Source: Tubulanus polymorphus | Lineage: Eukaryota; Nemertea; Palaeonemertea; Tubulaniformes; Tubulanidae | NCBI RefSeq assembly: GCF_964204645.1 | Contig: NC_134033.1 | Location: 4,808,231-4,872,230, forward strand | Length of the DNA stretch: 64,000 bases | Reading direction: 5' to 3' | Part shown: piece by piece, positions 45,385 to 58,109 of the stretch | How the letters are laid out: each line of letters begins with the position of its first letter | How positions within the stretch are numbered: position 1 is the stretch's first letter | Notes under the pieces: model-generated | Databases searched by the model: none | Told to the model about the DNA's origin: nothing | The model's input: only the letters and a program-made list of their open reading frames with translations | Program-made: the position numbers and the translations under genes

Positions 45385-48227
45385 TAAACGTTATAACCTG
45401 AACTTTTAGAATTATAGGTATTGGTGCGTTGGGTGTTAATTGTTTTTCTTTTTAAAAAACAGTACCCAATGAAGCCAGGTAGATTTAGGAATTCCAAATG
45501 TTACGATACACAATATCCTAGAGCATGAGATGGTATGACGCTTACATATAATTTTAGAAAACTTAATAGATTTAGTATTTTCTTTCTCTAACAGTATATT
45601 GCTGTAACTTTTTCGACAATCTGTTGAAATCAGATCTAATCAGTGCGCTTCTCATTATAGAATAAACACGAAGTTGAGAAATCGTTACTAAATCACGTGT
45701 ATAATATAGAAATTGAGTTTAGATTTTACAGGGGACTATATAAAGATTGGTTATAAATTTTCACAAGACAACTGCGATAAATCTAAATAGTAATTATGGC
45801 TCGAGTTTAGCTAATTTCATTTTCAATGGACGTAATTTGATAAATGCATTCTTTAAATGGAAATTTCATTTACCGATCGATACAAATCATTGAAGTTACG
45901 CGTACATAATCATCATTCAATTATAAAGCTGATACATATAATTCGTCTGAAGTTTTCGCTCATTATTAGAGTAATTAGGAGATTCGCGTGTCGCGTGTGA
46001 TAAAAGAAATTCGAGTCTTTCTTTCATTTTTCATTTTAAGGTCGCAAATTAGCCATTGTCCTAGTGTGCATTTTCTCATTTATACAAGTGTATTCGGTAT
46101 AAGGGTTGATGTTTCACTCTTCACTCTTTTATATATAATTCCGAAAGTTAATTAGGAGGTTTATACTGCTAACCGAACTCAGTTTCAATTCAGTTCAGTT
46201 TTAGTTTATATGCATTGTGATTTATGAAATAAGAGAAAATACAATCCAGCCTACTGGCCACTGAACGTTAGCACCCAGAAAACGTCCGGAATTTACAAGA
46301 GAGAGAAGAGAGAAAAACATTGTTATAAAAATATCAGATAAAATTTATTCTAAACATAAGTTACTAAGCCCAGGACTCCGGATATCGGGATGAGATGTCT
46401 GAGGCAGATTTCTCCCATTGTCGCACACCCAATAATTACTCATGTGACCATTGTGTTTAAACAACTCTCACAATCAAGCTTAAGATTAAGTGACCTGCGG
46501 TATACATGCTTTCGTATTGATTCATGTAGCCTTATATAGTCCTTACATTGAAATTAGTGGATAGAATCGTGCACTCTAAACGAATCAATCGTTTTAGAGT
46601 CCATGCTAGAATGCATCTTACTTTTCTAGACGAAGATCTGTCTTGATTGACAAACCATGGGTTCGGAAACTAGTTGACTTAAAAGCACATACACATTAAG
46701 TCGCTATCCTAGTAATTAATTCGACTTAAAAATCGATTGATTATTATTGAAATAAAGAAAGATAAAAAAGAAAATCAACGTTTTTAAGGATAAATGTTTC
46801 GTTGTTCGTGATATTCAGCATACACCAATGTCCAGTTGAATTTGACAATTCAAAGTTATTACAAAAGGAGCAAATTCTAATATTCATTTAGCGGCAATTT
46901 TTCACAATTTTTCCCTAGGCCATTTTTTCCGTTCACCCAAAGATTGATATACTTCATTAATACTAAATTAATACTAAAAGTTATCGCACAGGACAAATAT
47001 ATCGCTAGGAAGTTCAAATATATTACACTAGCTTTGATTTAAGCGATTTCAAATTAAAAGTTTTATTATTTTCAATAATTTTCGCATCGCACAGCGAAAT
47101 ATATTTTTGATTTACGGGTGCCTCGTAGGCCAGTCATCGCTAGTACATTGCTCATCATAATGAATTCTCTTTAATTGAGCAATATTTACTTAGGGCTTAA
47201 TCACTGACTTTCTATAGATAAAGAGCTATACAAAGACTAACCCAATAAAATTCAGTGGCTTGTTATTGTCAGCCTGCTTGTATACCAAGCTTCGCTAACA
47301 TAAACGATAAAGTTGCCCTTTTTACTGAAATATTGACGTATCAAACCATAGATAAATAATACTGAAAAAATTGCTAAAATCATTATTTCGCAATCGGAAT
47401 CTATCCTGATTTGAAAGGCACTTGTTGACATGTGGGGAAAAATTGAAAATTTTCACAGAAATCAATTTAAAACGATTCCAGTTAGTTTGGACTAAATTTT
47501 GCAATACACACGAAAAAACAGGCCAACAGCAGCAAATCATAACCTCTTCAATGGGATTTCTCGGGGGATTCTTAACGGGGAATTTCGACCATTCCCATGT
47601 AAACGAGCCAGTTACAAAAACCCTTTGGAAACATCAATTATTCGCATGTATCAATTTACGCTACTTTTGATTATACTGCCTAATCAAATATTGCAATGGC
47701 AGCTGATGATGTGTGATAGAAATCATGGAGAGGACGAGTTGATTGAGCCCGAGGCGCACAGTCAATAGTAGTTGAATAGAAACTACAAACATAATGCATT
47801 TTCTTTGAAATTGTTTCATCTATAGAGATTTATTACAACTTGTCAACAGTTTAATTTCTATAATGCAATGACCTATGTATGGATATATTTTTTTTTTTTT
47901 TGTTTTACGCGTGAAACTGGAGCATAATACCTCCGCCCAAACATTCCACGCCCATGATACCATTTAATGAATCCGAAATATATCCAGGCCCAACATCTAG
48001 AGTTCATGCTAAATGATGAAGACTAGGAATATCTTAGCAATATAATTTTCGGAAAGAGTTTAGAAAAGCAGGCCAGACTCATTGTTAGGATCCACCATAG
48101 TTCTATAGTGAATTGATTACAAGTAGTTAATTCAACAAAACAAAGTAAATTGTTCATAATTAGTGCATTGCCAAGACCATTATTCAAAATTACAAACTAC
48201 ATCTATGGTTAGCGGCAAAAATCATCT
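45385..48227. other. no gene recognised
   Basis: AT-rich sequence. A stretch near 47005-47095 recurs in diverged form at 49680-49770. Overlapping short frames near 47420-47770 show no family signature. Confidence 0.5.
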
Positions 48228-48272
48228 CGGTAAAAATCCCCGATTATTTAGTGTAGGTAGAAATCCCCCTCA

Positions 48273-48449
48273 TTTTGAATGGATTGTAAATACAATCTTG
48301 AGGTCAATTTATTCATATTATTGATACATGTATCCAATTTATTCATATTTTACTGTGAAACACCATAATGATATCATGAGTATACAAACTATAGTATATA
48401 CTATTTGAATTAAAACATAATACAAAATTAACATTGTTCATTACTACTA
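48273..48449 (+). repeat. direct repeat, copy 1
   Basis: About 177 bp starting TTTTGAATGGATTGTAAATA, nearly identical to 49450-49639 apart from a short extra GTCAATTAAG in the second copy. Confidence 0.85.
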
Positions 48450-49449
48450 AATAAAGAAGTTTCCAGTTTCTAGGCGCCATTTTGTGGCGGTCCCTCGAGG
48501 TCCCCATTGTTGCGATGATTTGCGTTCATTTTTAAAACATAAGTTTAGATTGAATATCATATAGTTCTGCAGCCCCTTGCTCGATGAACTTAATTTATAC
48601 ACCATTTTAAAAGAAATGAAATGTAGATATTTGCTGGCGATTCTTGGAATTTTTGAACTCAACAATTGAGAACAGTGACGATGTGAAACCAAGGACCGCT
48701 TAAATTAACCGTGCGTAAAAGAAATCGCAATATTTATTAATTTCAAAATATCTAAGTATCTCTTAAAGCTATATTTCCTATTTTCACAGAGGTTAAAGAG
48801 GGTTATTTGCAGTTTAAGCCTGCGTCGAATTTTTTTGAATATCTTTCCTGACGACTGATCTGTACCCGCTTGAGTTTGAGATTACGTGCAAAAGGGGTCT
48901 CCCACGGCGCACCGCCATTTCACTCAACATTGAGATTTGCGACAAGAAATCTTTAAATGCAATTTGATTTCTTCACATTTTCCATGGGGATATTTGAGAT
49001 GATAATCCATATCTTGTTTGTACCGTATTTTGGCGGGAGCAATTCGTTTAGCTGGTTTCGGGATCCGGTTTGTCCCGCTATTGAAGTTTGAATGGCCCAG
49101 TTGAGGAATTGTCGTATACAGCCCGTCCAGCCTTGCGCCGATTTTGTGTTCGGTGAAATCAAACGTTTTAGAGTCGATGGTGAAATGTGCCAGTCAATTT
49201 AAATGCTTAGGGCATATTTAACACATATCCCTCTCTGGTAATCCCTCATTCTGGGATCATACGATGAATTTACTGAATCTCAACCTTGCTGGAAAACTTC
49301 TACCAGAACACCTTACTGATACAAAATTCCAATATAATTTTTAAAGGGGTTCATATCTGTCCCCCATTTGATATTCTGTTTTAGGGGGTCAACGTCCAGT
49401 TTGGCAACTTTCAGCTGCGCCGCATATTCAAAAATATATAAAAACTTAG

Positions 49450-49639
49450 ATTTTGAATGGATTGTATATACAATCTTAAGGTCAATTAAGGTCAATTAAT
49501 TCATATTATTGATACATATATCCAATTTATTCATATTTTACTGTGAAACACCATAATGATATCATGAGTATACAAACTATAGTATATACTATTTGAATTA
49601 AAACATACTACAAAATTAACATTGTTCATTACCACTAAA
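49450..49639 (+). repeat. direct repeat, copy 2
   Basis: Second copy of the 48273-48449 repeat, about 1.18 kb downstream in the same orientation. It may represent an insertion-associated duplication or two copies of a short dispersed element. Confidence 0.85.
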
Positions 49640-50009
49640 TTGGTAAATAAAGTGATCGCACAGCTTAATGAAAGGGTTCATCGCACATTTCAAATATATT
49701 ACACGAGCTTGAATCTAAAATATTTCAAATCAAAAGAACATTATTTCTAATAATTTTTGGCACCGCACAGCTGAAATATACCACAGTTAACGAGAGTCCG
49801 CAGTTCAAAAATACTCCTGTTCGAATCTTTAGATATTACAAATAAAAATTTATTATTCTTATCAATTCTAACAATTTACTTTATGCTAAGAGTTTTAATT
49901 AAGAATTTATCGCAACGAAAGATTCATTGCACAGTTCTAACATATTTCAGTCTCATAGCAAATTAATAAAATTGGAGAAACATTTTGCTTTGAAATGTCT
50001 TTGAAAATC

Positions 50010-50105
50010 ACCGAGTGGGGATTTTTACCTACTTTGAATATTTTGGGTTTTACACAGGGGATATTTACCTAGGGGATTTTTACCAGGGAGATTTTTACCT
50101 ACAAC
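50010..50105. repeat. GGGATTTTTACC repeats
   Basis: Four imperfect GGGATTTTTACCT-like units. The inverse, GGTAAAAATCCCC, occurs once at about 48229-48241, so the 48.2-50.1 kb interval is bracketed by an inverted 13-bp match. Confidence 0.6.
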
Positions 50106-52119
50106 CTTATTCCTATGTTTTTTTGAATGGTTGAAGGTTTTTTGAGGGAGATATTTTGGTTCAGATATTCTGGATATGGGACTCATTATCATCTCTAGCT
50201 ACGGTAGACGGGTCAACTGATAAGCAAAGCGGAGAAACAAGGTATCAATTTTTTAGCCTTATTCAATAAGCTTTTGTGAAAATCTTGTCAAAAGTATTTT
50301 AGATTCATGTGATTTGATAAAAACCAACTAATATTTCTCCGGCCCAACAAAAATCACACGTTGAGAGATAAATGTAATGGTACGATTTGTAGGGATGCAA
50401 AGATCCCCAAGTAGGGTACAGAAATTTCACTGACTATTGACCACTATTGACGGCTGACTGAGGGGGGTCTGGGATCACAAAATTCTTTTCAAAAAGAAGT
50501 GTTAAAACCTTTTTTGAGCGAGTCAGTTACAATATTTTATTTCAACCGCCGATCGAACAACTAATTTGATTTCCGATTTCAAAATGAAACCCCCTGTTTC
50601 ACTCCCGGCAGGTGTGGTGGGTTTGTTACGGACACCAAATCAAAGCAAATCAGACGAAATCTACCAATCAAATAAATAACTGGATCGATCCTTATTTTAA
50701 AGATAAGAAAGCGTCGATAGCTCTCTAAAGGGGCTCCGCGGAAATTCTGGCATAATAACCAGGCACTAGATGGCACTCATTGAGAGATTAAAAAAGAAAC
50801 CACCCGGCGTGTTCTTAATATAAGACAAGAGTCAGAGACCCTAATCTATGAACTTTTTCAAAATGACAATTCTAAGCATAGAATTGAGTAACAGGGACCT
50901 GAATGAAAATTTTCTGGTATTTTTTACCTGTTGATAGTTCCAGTTTTCAGTTCATCTGATACGCGACGACTCGAGTTATTAGATTCTGACCGGTGACGCA
51001 AGCGGTGAACGTCTGGAATCCGGCGCACAAACCAAATATCGGGAAATACGTCCCGCCATCGTTCAACTGAAATATCGGCGCAAAAAGAGGAACTGAATGA
51101 ATTATTAAGACCGGAAACAAGGTCGCAGATGATATAGATGTAAATCTTCTAAAATATCAAGAGTAAATTCCCTAGCATGATTTCAATTTTGACAGTCACA
51201 CAGAGTTAAGGAGTAAAGCGATGCTTCAGGAATCCTACGACTCAGTTTGTGCTATGGCGAATCTAACTAGTTATCAATCCGAAGCCTGTAGATCCTGCAG
51301 CTCTCAGACCATCTAGTGACGTCACAAGTATTCGGAACTTCACCCGAGACATTTTTGATATAAGATTAACTATACTGTACGTGCGTTATTTTAAACAAAC
51401 TTTCAAAACATGATCCTTCACATTGATCCTTGGAACGGTCTAACCAGCGGTAGAGTGTGAACGCACCCGGTTGAATATTTTGAAGGTGGTTCTCCCAGAC
51501 TGCAGATTGAACTGAATTAGAATGAAACGATTGAATTTGATCGAATGTCTAATTATAACGTGAAAGACTAAATCGGTTCATATTCGAAACTGGGATGTCG
51601 AATACATACCAGAATGGCATTGATCAGTCTGAGAGCGGCTTTAGCGTAGTCCAGAATTCAACGATCATTAGTCCGATCTCTGGACAGTATCAACCTACGT
51701 GCATATGGATACTCAGAAAAATCATTCAACACTAGATTATAACAGACGGGATCATCAGAACTCCCTCTCCAGGGATTAACTATTGAAAGGCCCGTAGCGT
51801 ACGAAGGTTTCCGATCCGCGCAAAAAATGGGCCTACACCGAGAGTTGAAACTTACAACTATATTAACATGATACATATCGTTATGAAACCACTGCTGCTA
51901 CACTAACAGATGGTTTTTTGTAAAACTAGGTTTATAAAATCAAAGGCTTTTGTACCGTTGAAGATATCAATGATATACATCTTTTCACGTTTATATATTT
52001 CGTCTCTAAAACGCTTGAATTCATCCATTGTGTAAAACTAAACTTGAGTCGTCTACACGTGTTACAGTTGTTTGATGATTTTTACGCGCGTTGCGATGAA
52101 GAAAATACTCGGTACCACC
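50106..52119. other. no gene recognised
   Basis: Short frames only. This is the upstream flank of the GPCR frame. Confidence 0.5.
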
Positions 52120-52196
52120 GAATCAATAACGAATAGCGAATAGCGTATGACGATTAACGAATAGCGAATAACGTTTAGCGATTGACGAACAGCGTG
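52120..52196. repeat. degenerate CGAATAG minisatellite
   Basis: About ten heptamer-like units based on AACGAATAGCG, ending about 150 bp upstream of the GPCR start. Confidence 0.8.
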
Positions 52197-52342
52197 GCGG
52201 TCCAGGAATTCCGAACGGTTGAGGTTTTCAAAAAGAGAGAGATCGTGAAAATATATACATACAAGCATTCATAGAATGTGTGCATTTTACGTGACGCATT
52301 GGTAGGTGTTCCATTTCATAGATTACAGGTTTCTCTCTCACG

Positions 52343-53411
52343 ATGAATTTCAGTTCGCAGACGACTTCACTACTCTTTACAACTACTAGAAATCCCTGCT
52401 CACCTTACTTATTCCAAAACGTATTGTCAATCAGCGTAAAACTAGCTGGAGGTTTTCCTATCAGTATCGTCGGAATAATTTTGAATAGTTTCAGCATTGT
52501 GATTTTACGTCGCCAAACTTCAAATCACATATGGCTCTACATTCTGCGATGTCTGGCAGTGGCTGACATAATCTTTCTTACATTTCACATAATTCAAGAG
52601 CCTTTTCGTTTCATTGTCTCCGGTTTGACCCAGGGTAGTCATATGTTCGTGATTCCTACGAGTATGAGTTGGGGTATTCGGCCATGGATCTATCGGGTAG
52701 CTTGGTTACCGAGAAACTCAGCGCAAGTGACAAGGAACTGGATAACTGTACTACTAGTTTTAGAAAGGTCTTTTTCTATCGCTAGGCCATTCTTCGCTAG
52801 AACTCATTTCACAATACCAAGGGTAAGAATTGTAGTTTGTTGTTTCTATATTATTTTTGGTATCTTAGGCTCTCCATTGATTATCGGTACTACAGTAGGT
52901 ATCTGGTTTTATGACGAATGTAATAAAGTCGTCATGAAATCCATCCGCCTGAGCAAGCGATCCCATACGAAGATACTTTCTCATTGAAATATTTACGTCG
53001 ATTGATCACTTTCCTAGTCCTTTGTATAAAGAAATCCTACCTGCTTTATTGCTAATAATTTTCAACAGCCATCTGATATGGACTCTGAAAAAGATTAGTT
53101 CCAGGAGAAAAGAAATGACACACGAAGGCGAACAAAGGCTAGACGTGAAAGCTATCAGGATAGCTGTACCTATTGTTATTTTGTTTGTCGTCTGCGAAAT
53201 CCCTGCTTCGTTCCGATCTTATAACAGTTTCATCGGTCGCTTCGTCAAAATGCCACCTATTAAATACTCTCACACCATCTATACCCTTCAAGAACTGTTT
53301 ACCGATCTTTTACCGACCTTGAACTCGTCTGTAAATTTCTTTATCTATTACATAGCAAACGATAATTTTAGAGGAACTGCAATAAAATTGTTGAGAAGGC
53401 GGCCAATTTAA
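52343..53411 (+). pseudogene. rhodopsin-family GPCR, single exon, frame-disrupted
   Basis: This is a seven-helix peptide-type receptor, probably of the FMRFamide/neuropeptide-receptor group common in molluscs and annelids. The start ATG 52343 gives an N-terminus with NFSS. TM1 has GIILNSFSIVIL (conserved N); TM2 has RCLAVADIIFL (LxxAD). The end of TM3 has VLERSFSIARPF, with ERS in place of DRY. TM5 lies after the break, in ILPALLLIIFNSHLIW. TM6 is IRIAVPIVILFVVCEIPAS, and TM7 has NSSVNFFIYYIAND (NxxxFIYY in place of NPxxY). The first frame stops at 52987 and the second resumes by 53022 in another frame, in extracellular loop 2, so at least one indel is present. It could be a real pseudogene or a sequence error. 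Confidence 0.85.
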
Positions 53412-54135
53412 ACTCAGTCGAGCGAAACAGATATATTTTGGATCCGTCCAGGCTTTTTTAGATTTCAGAGCCCTATCCCCTACGCCACATTTGACGAGGA
53501 TTTAAAATGTGTGATTGCCGTTTAATCACTAAACCAGTTAATTACAAAGATGGAACAGAATTTGAAAAAATCACTCTGGATACTTAATCTTCCGCTGGGG
53601 ATATATTTCTTCATTATCCATTCAATGTGGGGAATCAATTTTGGCCTTTATTGTCTTATGATTTCTATGTAAAGTTAGATACATTTCCAGTGTAGAGACC
53701 CTCCTAAAACCAATATCTGTTATGAAGCTAATAGGTATCTCTACCAGAAAATGTTAGTTATAAAAAGTTTGGACCTACGGGTGCAAGGTAGGGGGGTCCT
53801 ACCCCCCAAAACCTGAGGTCAAGTTGAGGTCACGCAACCAAAAACGTCTTTGTATTGCACTTTAGAAGCCAGAATCTTATACAAATAAAATAGTAAATAG
53901 CTATTTTCTTTCATAATATCATAGGACAACGAGAAAACCATCCAGGGCAGTCGTTTTATTCTTTGGGGGGTCAGAAATTTCAAAAAATCCTCAGGGTCTC
54001 ATAAAAGTGAAAATCGCTCAATTTTCGCTGATTTCGTAATCACTTCTCAGTTGTTTGGTTTCTTTGGGTTTCCTCAATGTTGATCCTCTGAATCCTCTAG
54101 ATATCTCATTTCCTTGATATAAAACGTGTCAGGGA

Positions 54136-54169
54136 GTCATCTGGGGGTCACCTTGACCCCCCAGATGAC
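54136..54169. repeat. 15-bp hairpin with GGGGGTCA/TGACCCCC arms
   Basis: GTCATCTGGGGGTCA is followed by three bases and then a complementary arm with one extra C. Strong folding potential; no associated gene. Confidence 0.7.
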
Positions 54170-57100
54170 CCAGGGTTTTCAGATAATTAGGCTCCTAAAA
54201 ATGAAACTTATTCAAATGAAATTCAAAGAAATCGTTCAAATTTATTCAAGCATTAATTTGAGAGTTTATTTAGTGATAAGATTGCATTTTGCAAGTTTGT
54301 TTAGTTAAATGATTGATATGTTCTAGGCGATAATTGAGCTGGGTATGGTATATGTCGAAACAAGGAATATGGTCCAAAACCGCTGATACAACACTCACAT
54401 TCCTGGTTGCCGACGACAACCAGTACATACTGCCTGTGTGTGTAGAGTATATACAATCGCTTGTGAGCTCTCTATATGTCAGCAGCCAGGCTCGACTAGT
54501 TTGCCATCTATCGGGGGTAATAGGAACCGTCACTTGAGGCGTGACCACGACCTAGTCTCTTTGTTTAAGCTGTCACGTGAGGCGTGGTGACGCCAACTGA
54601 AGAGTTTAAAGTTGCTGGGAACATTAAGATAATGATTAATGCAACATGAGCCAGGTACTTTGAAATGGATGTTGTCATTGCGAATTTATTAAAAGAACTG
54701 TTGAAGGTCTCTTTAAAACTGTGTACATTAATTACTTTTTTAATTAATTAATTTTTTTAGAACATCAAATCTCTCTATGGATCCAATTAACCCGATTGCC
54801 TTCGTTCTTGCACTTTATGTCACAGTATCAATATCTCCGACGATCTTAGTTATTACGTAATAAGCAAATTGCGATACTTTGTGATATTTGCTAACAGTAT
54901 GAATTCAAGCGTATATGCGGCTTTGTGTGATATGTAATACGTATCATAGCGAATTGACAACGTGAGGGTTGTGAAATTGGAGGAACTGATGTGGAATAAC
55001 AATAGACCGAGATCTACCTATCTAGAGTCGCCGTGACAGAAATGAAACAGCGCGAAATGGCTTCAAAATGATGACTTAAAAAGTTCGTAGCCACTATAAT
55101 CTACATATAGAATAATTGTAATAAATCGTTGAATCTAATTCTGTCTTCTGTAATGAATTTCTATGTTCGCAATAAAACACTGACGTTCACTGGTACGAAA
55201 AACAACCGCTTCTATTACGAGATTATATGAAATTGAGAGGAGACCTCAAAATAACAAATAACGAGTGATTTGAATCATCAATTAAAAAACCGCGTCTTCT
55301 AAAAATACACCCGAGAAATATCGACATCAAAAAATCGCGCGCCCAAAATCAGCTCAAATACCAATGAAATAATTCACCCATATAAAACCAGAAATCTAGG
55401 TTCCACAGGAATAGGGCCCGACCAAAACCGGCTGTCTGAACCTGAAACCAGTTGTACGTAAGTAAATGTCATTTGTATTTCATAAGAAGTAGAGTTCAAC
55501 TCTTCAACTCTTCATCTTACTCAAATCACACTTAACTCACAAACTGTCAAAAATTTCCAATCAAGTTCAATTGTAAATAAATGCAACTTTATTGTTAAAA
55601 AGTTCCACTTAAACTTACATATTCTGTATTTTATATCAACAGCTGAAATTATGTTTTAATTAAAAGATCTATCAACTAAGTATTCTAACCTAACCTATAT
55701 ATTCGGCCTACCCATTCAGGCTAGGGTTTGGGGGTAGGGAGGCGGATACTGAAATTGAGAGACATGATATACAGGTCACACCGGAATTCTTCAGTCACTC
55801 TGTCATCATCATTCAACTTAAGGATCAATCTTCTGTGACTAGGGGATCTTGATCTTCTCACTGAAGTAGAACATACAGGCCGCACCTGAATCGGGCCACT
55901 CTGTTGTGTGCTGGGGGTGAAGACACGTACTCTGTGGCCCAGTCTTCTGGGGTCTTGTCTCAGCGATGACCCTGAAATTGTCATGTTTATTTCAAGTAAA
56001 ATATTTACATAAAAGGCGTTGTCTTATAAAACAATACATTTGAAAAATCTGAAATTCTGTAAAAATAAAAAAAAACATGAAAATAGAGAGAAACCCTGGA
56101 ATAAAAGAAGCATGAAATACAGGAACATGAAATAAAGATATGAGGCATAAGTAATAAACAAACTGCTATTTCTATCTGTAGACCCAGAGACCCACAGGAC
56201 CCTGACGTAAATAGCACCCTATTTACTAATTAACGCATTTTATTTAAGATTGTATTAATATTCATGCATTTCTATAACTTACTAACTCACCAAGTAAGTT
56301 CCTAAACTAATTAAACCTATAAAACATAATTTCGACTGTTAATGTTTTTCTAACTTACAATTTATCCAATCCTGTGTGTGTAATGTATGAATCCAATGAT
56401 AATCCTTGAGTCAATTTGAATCCTTGTGTTTTTGATAACAGTTTTTTTAGCACAGTTTATATCAATCCAGAACTAGTTTGAGCGCGATTTCATTCCAAAT
56501 AAATCCTGAACAATAATACAATTCAAATTCCATTTAATTTCCAGTAACGGCTCAGTTTTTGAGAACGGTTTATCTTTCGTCCATCCAGAATACATCCTGA
56601 TATGTTCACAAGAGGGGTCTGCTTGTTTTACGGGAGACAGTTTGAGCACCTCTATCCAGACTGGTAAACCATACACCATCGCGATAACCTCTAGGTGTAA
56701 ACATATACAAGACACCCAGTTGTAATAATCTGTGCGAACGACAAGAATTGTCGAACACAATGAAGTTTCATATTTCATATTATCTAACTATTGGGGTCAC
56801 TGGTCATAATCCATCTTCGCTCTATAAACTGCGCGGCGACTCTAGTGAAGAAATCAATCTATTCTGAAATGCATGAAGTTTATATCGGTATAAATCATAA
56901 ATCTCTGATAGCAAAATGATTTAATTTGAAAATTGAATTATTAAAATTGCCGTTAAAACCAGCTTCCAAAACTTCCTCATTAATGATTGGACGCATAATT
57001 AGTCATACTCGTCGATGATTGGCTAATTTGTACGAAATATGCATAAACTGGATGATTTACGTAAGTTCTCAGCGGACCCGATATTTACGCGGGAACCTTA

Positions 57101-57815
57101 CAAATGGTTCCACCTTCTTAGGAATAAAAGTTCCATCACTTCTGTGAAAATCCACCCTCCGAAGACATGGCTGACTTCAGCCCCGGAAATCCAGGAAGAA
57201 AGACACTGAATATTTGGATGGATGAAAGCTGTGGGTACTGGAGTGTGTAATGGGTAGTGTAGTGCGATCTGTGTGCATTTGTGGCCAGCACACCGATCAC
57301 ATTTTTCATTGGGGTGTGGTCCAGAACTCACGAGATTTTCAACAACACGGAAGTAACGTGTAATAAATGATGACTTGAATTGCATGACTACCTACCACCC
57401 CTCATTATTGTTGGAAAACTAAACGTTCCGCACTGACTAAAAATTAGTAATAATAATTAATAAAATTTTAGAAATGGCCAGAATTTTAACTTAGGTTCCA
57501 TCTCATTTTTATTTTACAATTGCGATTGGTATAATTTTTTTTTAACGGCCGTTATGGCTTCGTATATCGTCTGCAATTCACTGCAAATAGTTACGCAACT
57601 ACGCACGTGTTTTTGGCAGCTGTACACTCAATCGGCACCGTTCGTGACTAGCTTCACTGTGGAATTATCATTAATCAACATCGCCATATCACATCATCAA
57701 CTCATATTGTGCCTTAAAACCCTAACAGCCGACCTTAATTGAAATGCACACACGATTTCTACCATTGAAAATTGAGAGAGTGGCCATGTTTGTGTTCTGC
57801 TGCTTCGCGTAAATC

Positions 57816-57839
57816 CCGCGCGGTGGCGCAACCGCGCGG
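57816..57839. repeat. GC-rich 9-bp perfect hairpin
   Basis: CCGCGCGGT, six-base loop, ACCGCGCGG, in otherwise AT-rich sequence about 270 bp upstream of the Ig-domain gene start. Confidence 0.65.
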
Positions 57840-58109
57840 AGTGGGGCCGATACGTCTAGCGGCAATATCGTTCTTGACTCCTTGAAAGGAATTGTCGCCC
57901 ATAGGGCTGATCAGGTCAGGAAGGTCCGCTGATTTTTTCATCTAATAAATTTCACATTTTTATCTTCCTCCATTTGCTTATCTATAACACGAGGATATAT
58001 TTACTCTTTTATCGATCCATCTAAATCTGTTAAACTTCCTCAACCAAAGCGATTGTTTTGGCTATGTATATACGGGTATAGGTGAATCAATACTTTCTAT
58101 ATCACGACG

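Larger units (their letters stand above)
53412..58109. other. no gene recognised
   Basis: Contains two hairpins (54136-54169 and 57816-57839), a pair of TCACNTGAGGCGTG direct repeats at 54530-54590, and short frames without motifs. Part is presumably the promoter region of the Ig-domain gene. Confidence 0.45.

Noticed and set aside
57759-57941. 60-codon minus-strand protein near the GC-rich hairpin
   Set aside because: It is short, has no known motif, and part of its sequence comes from the palindrome.
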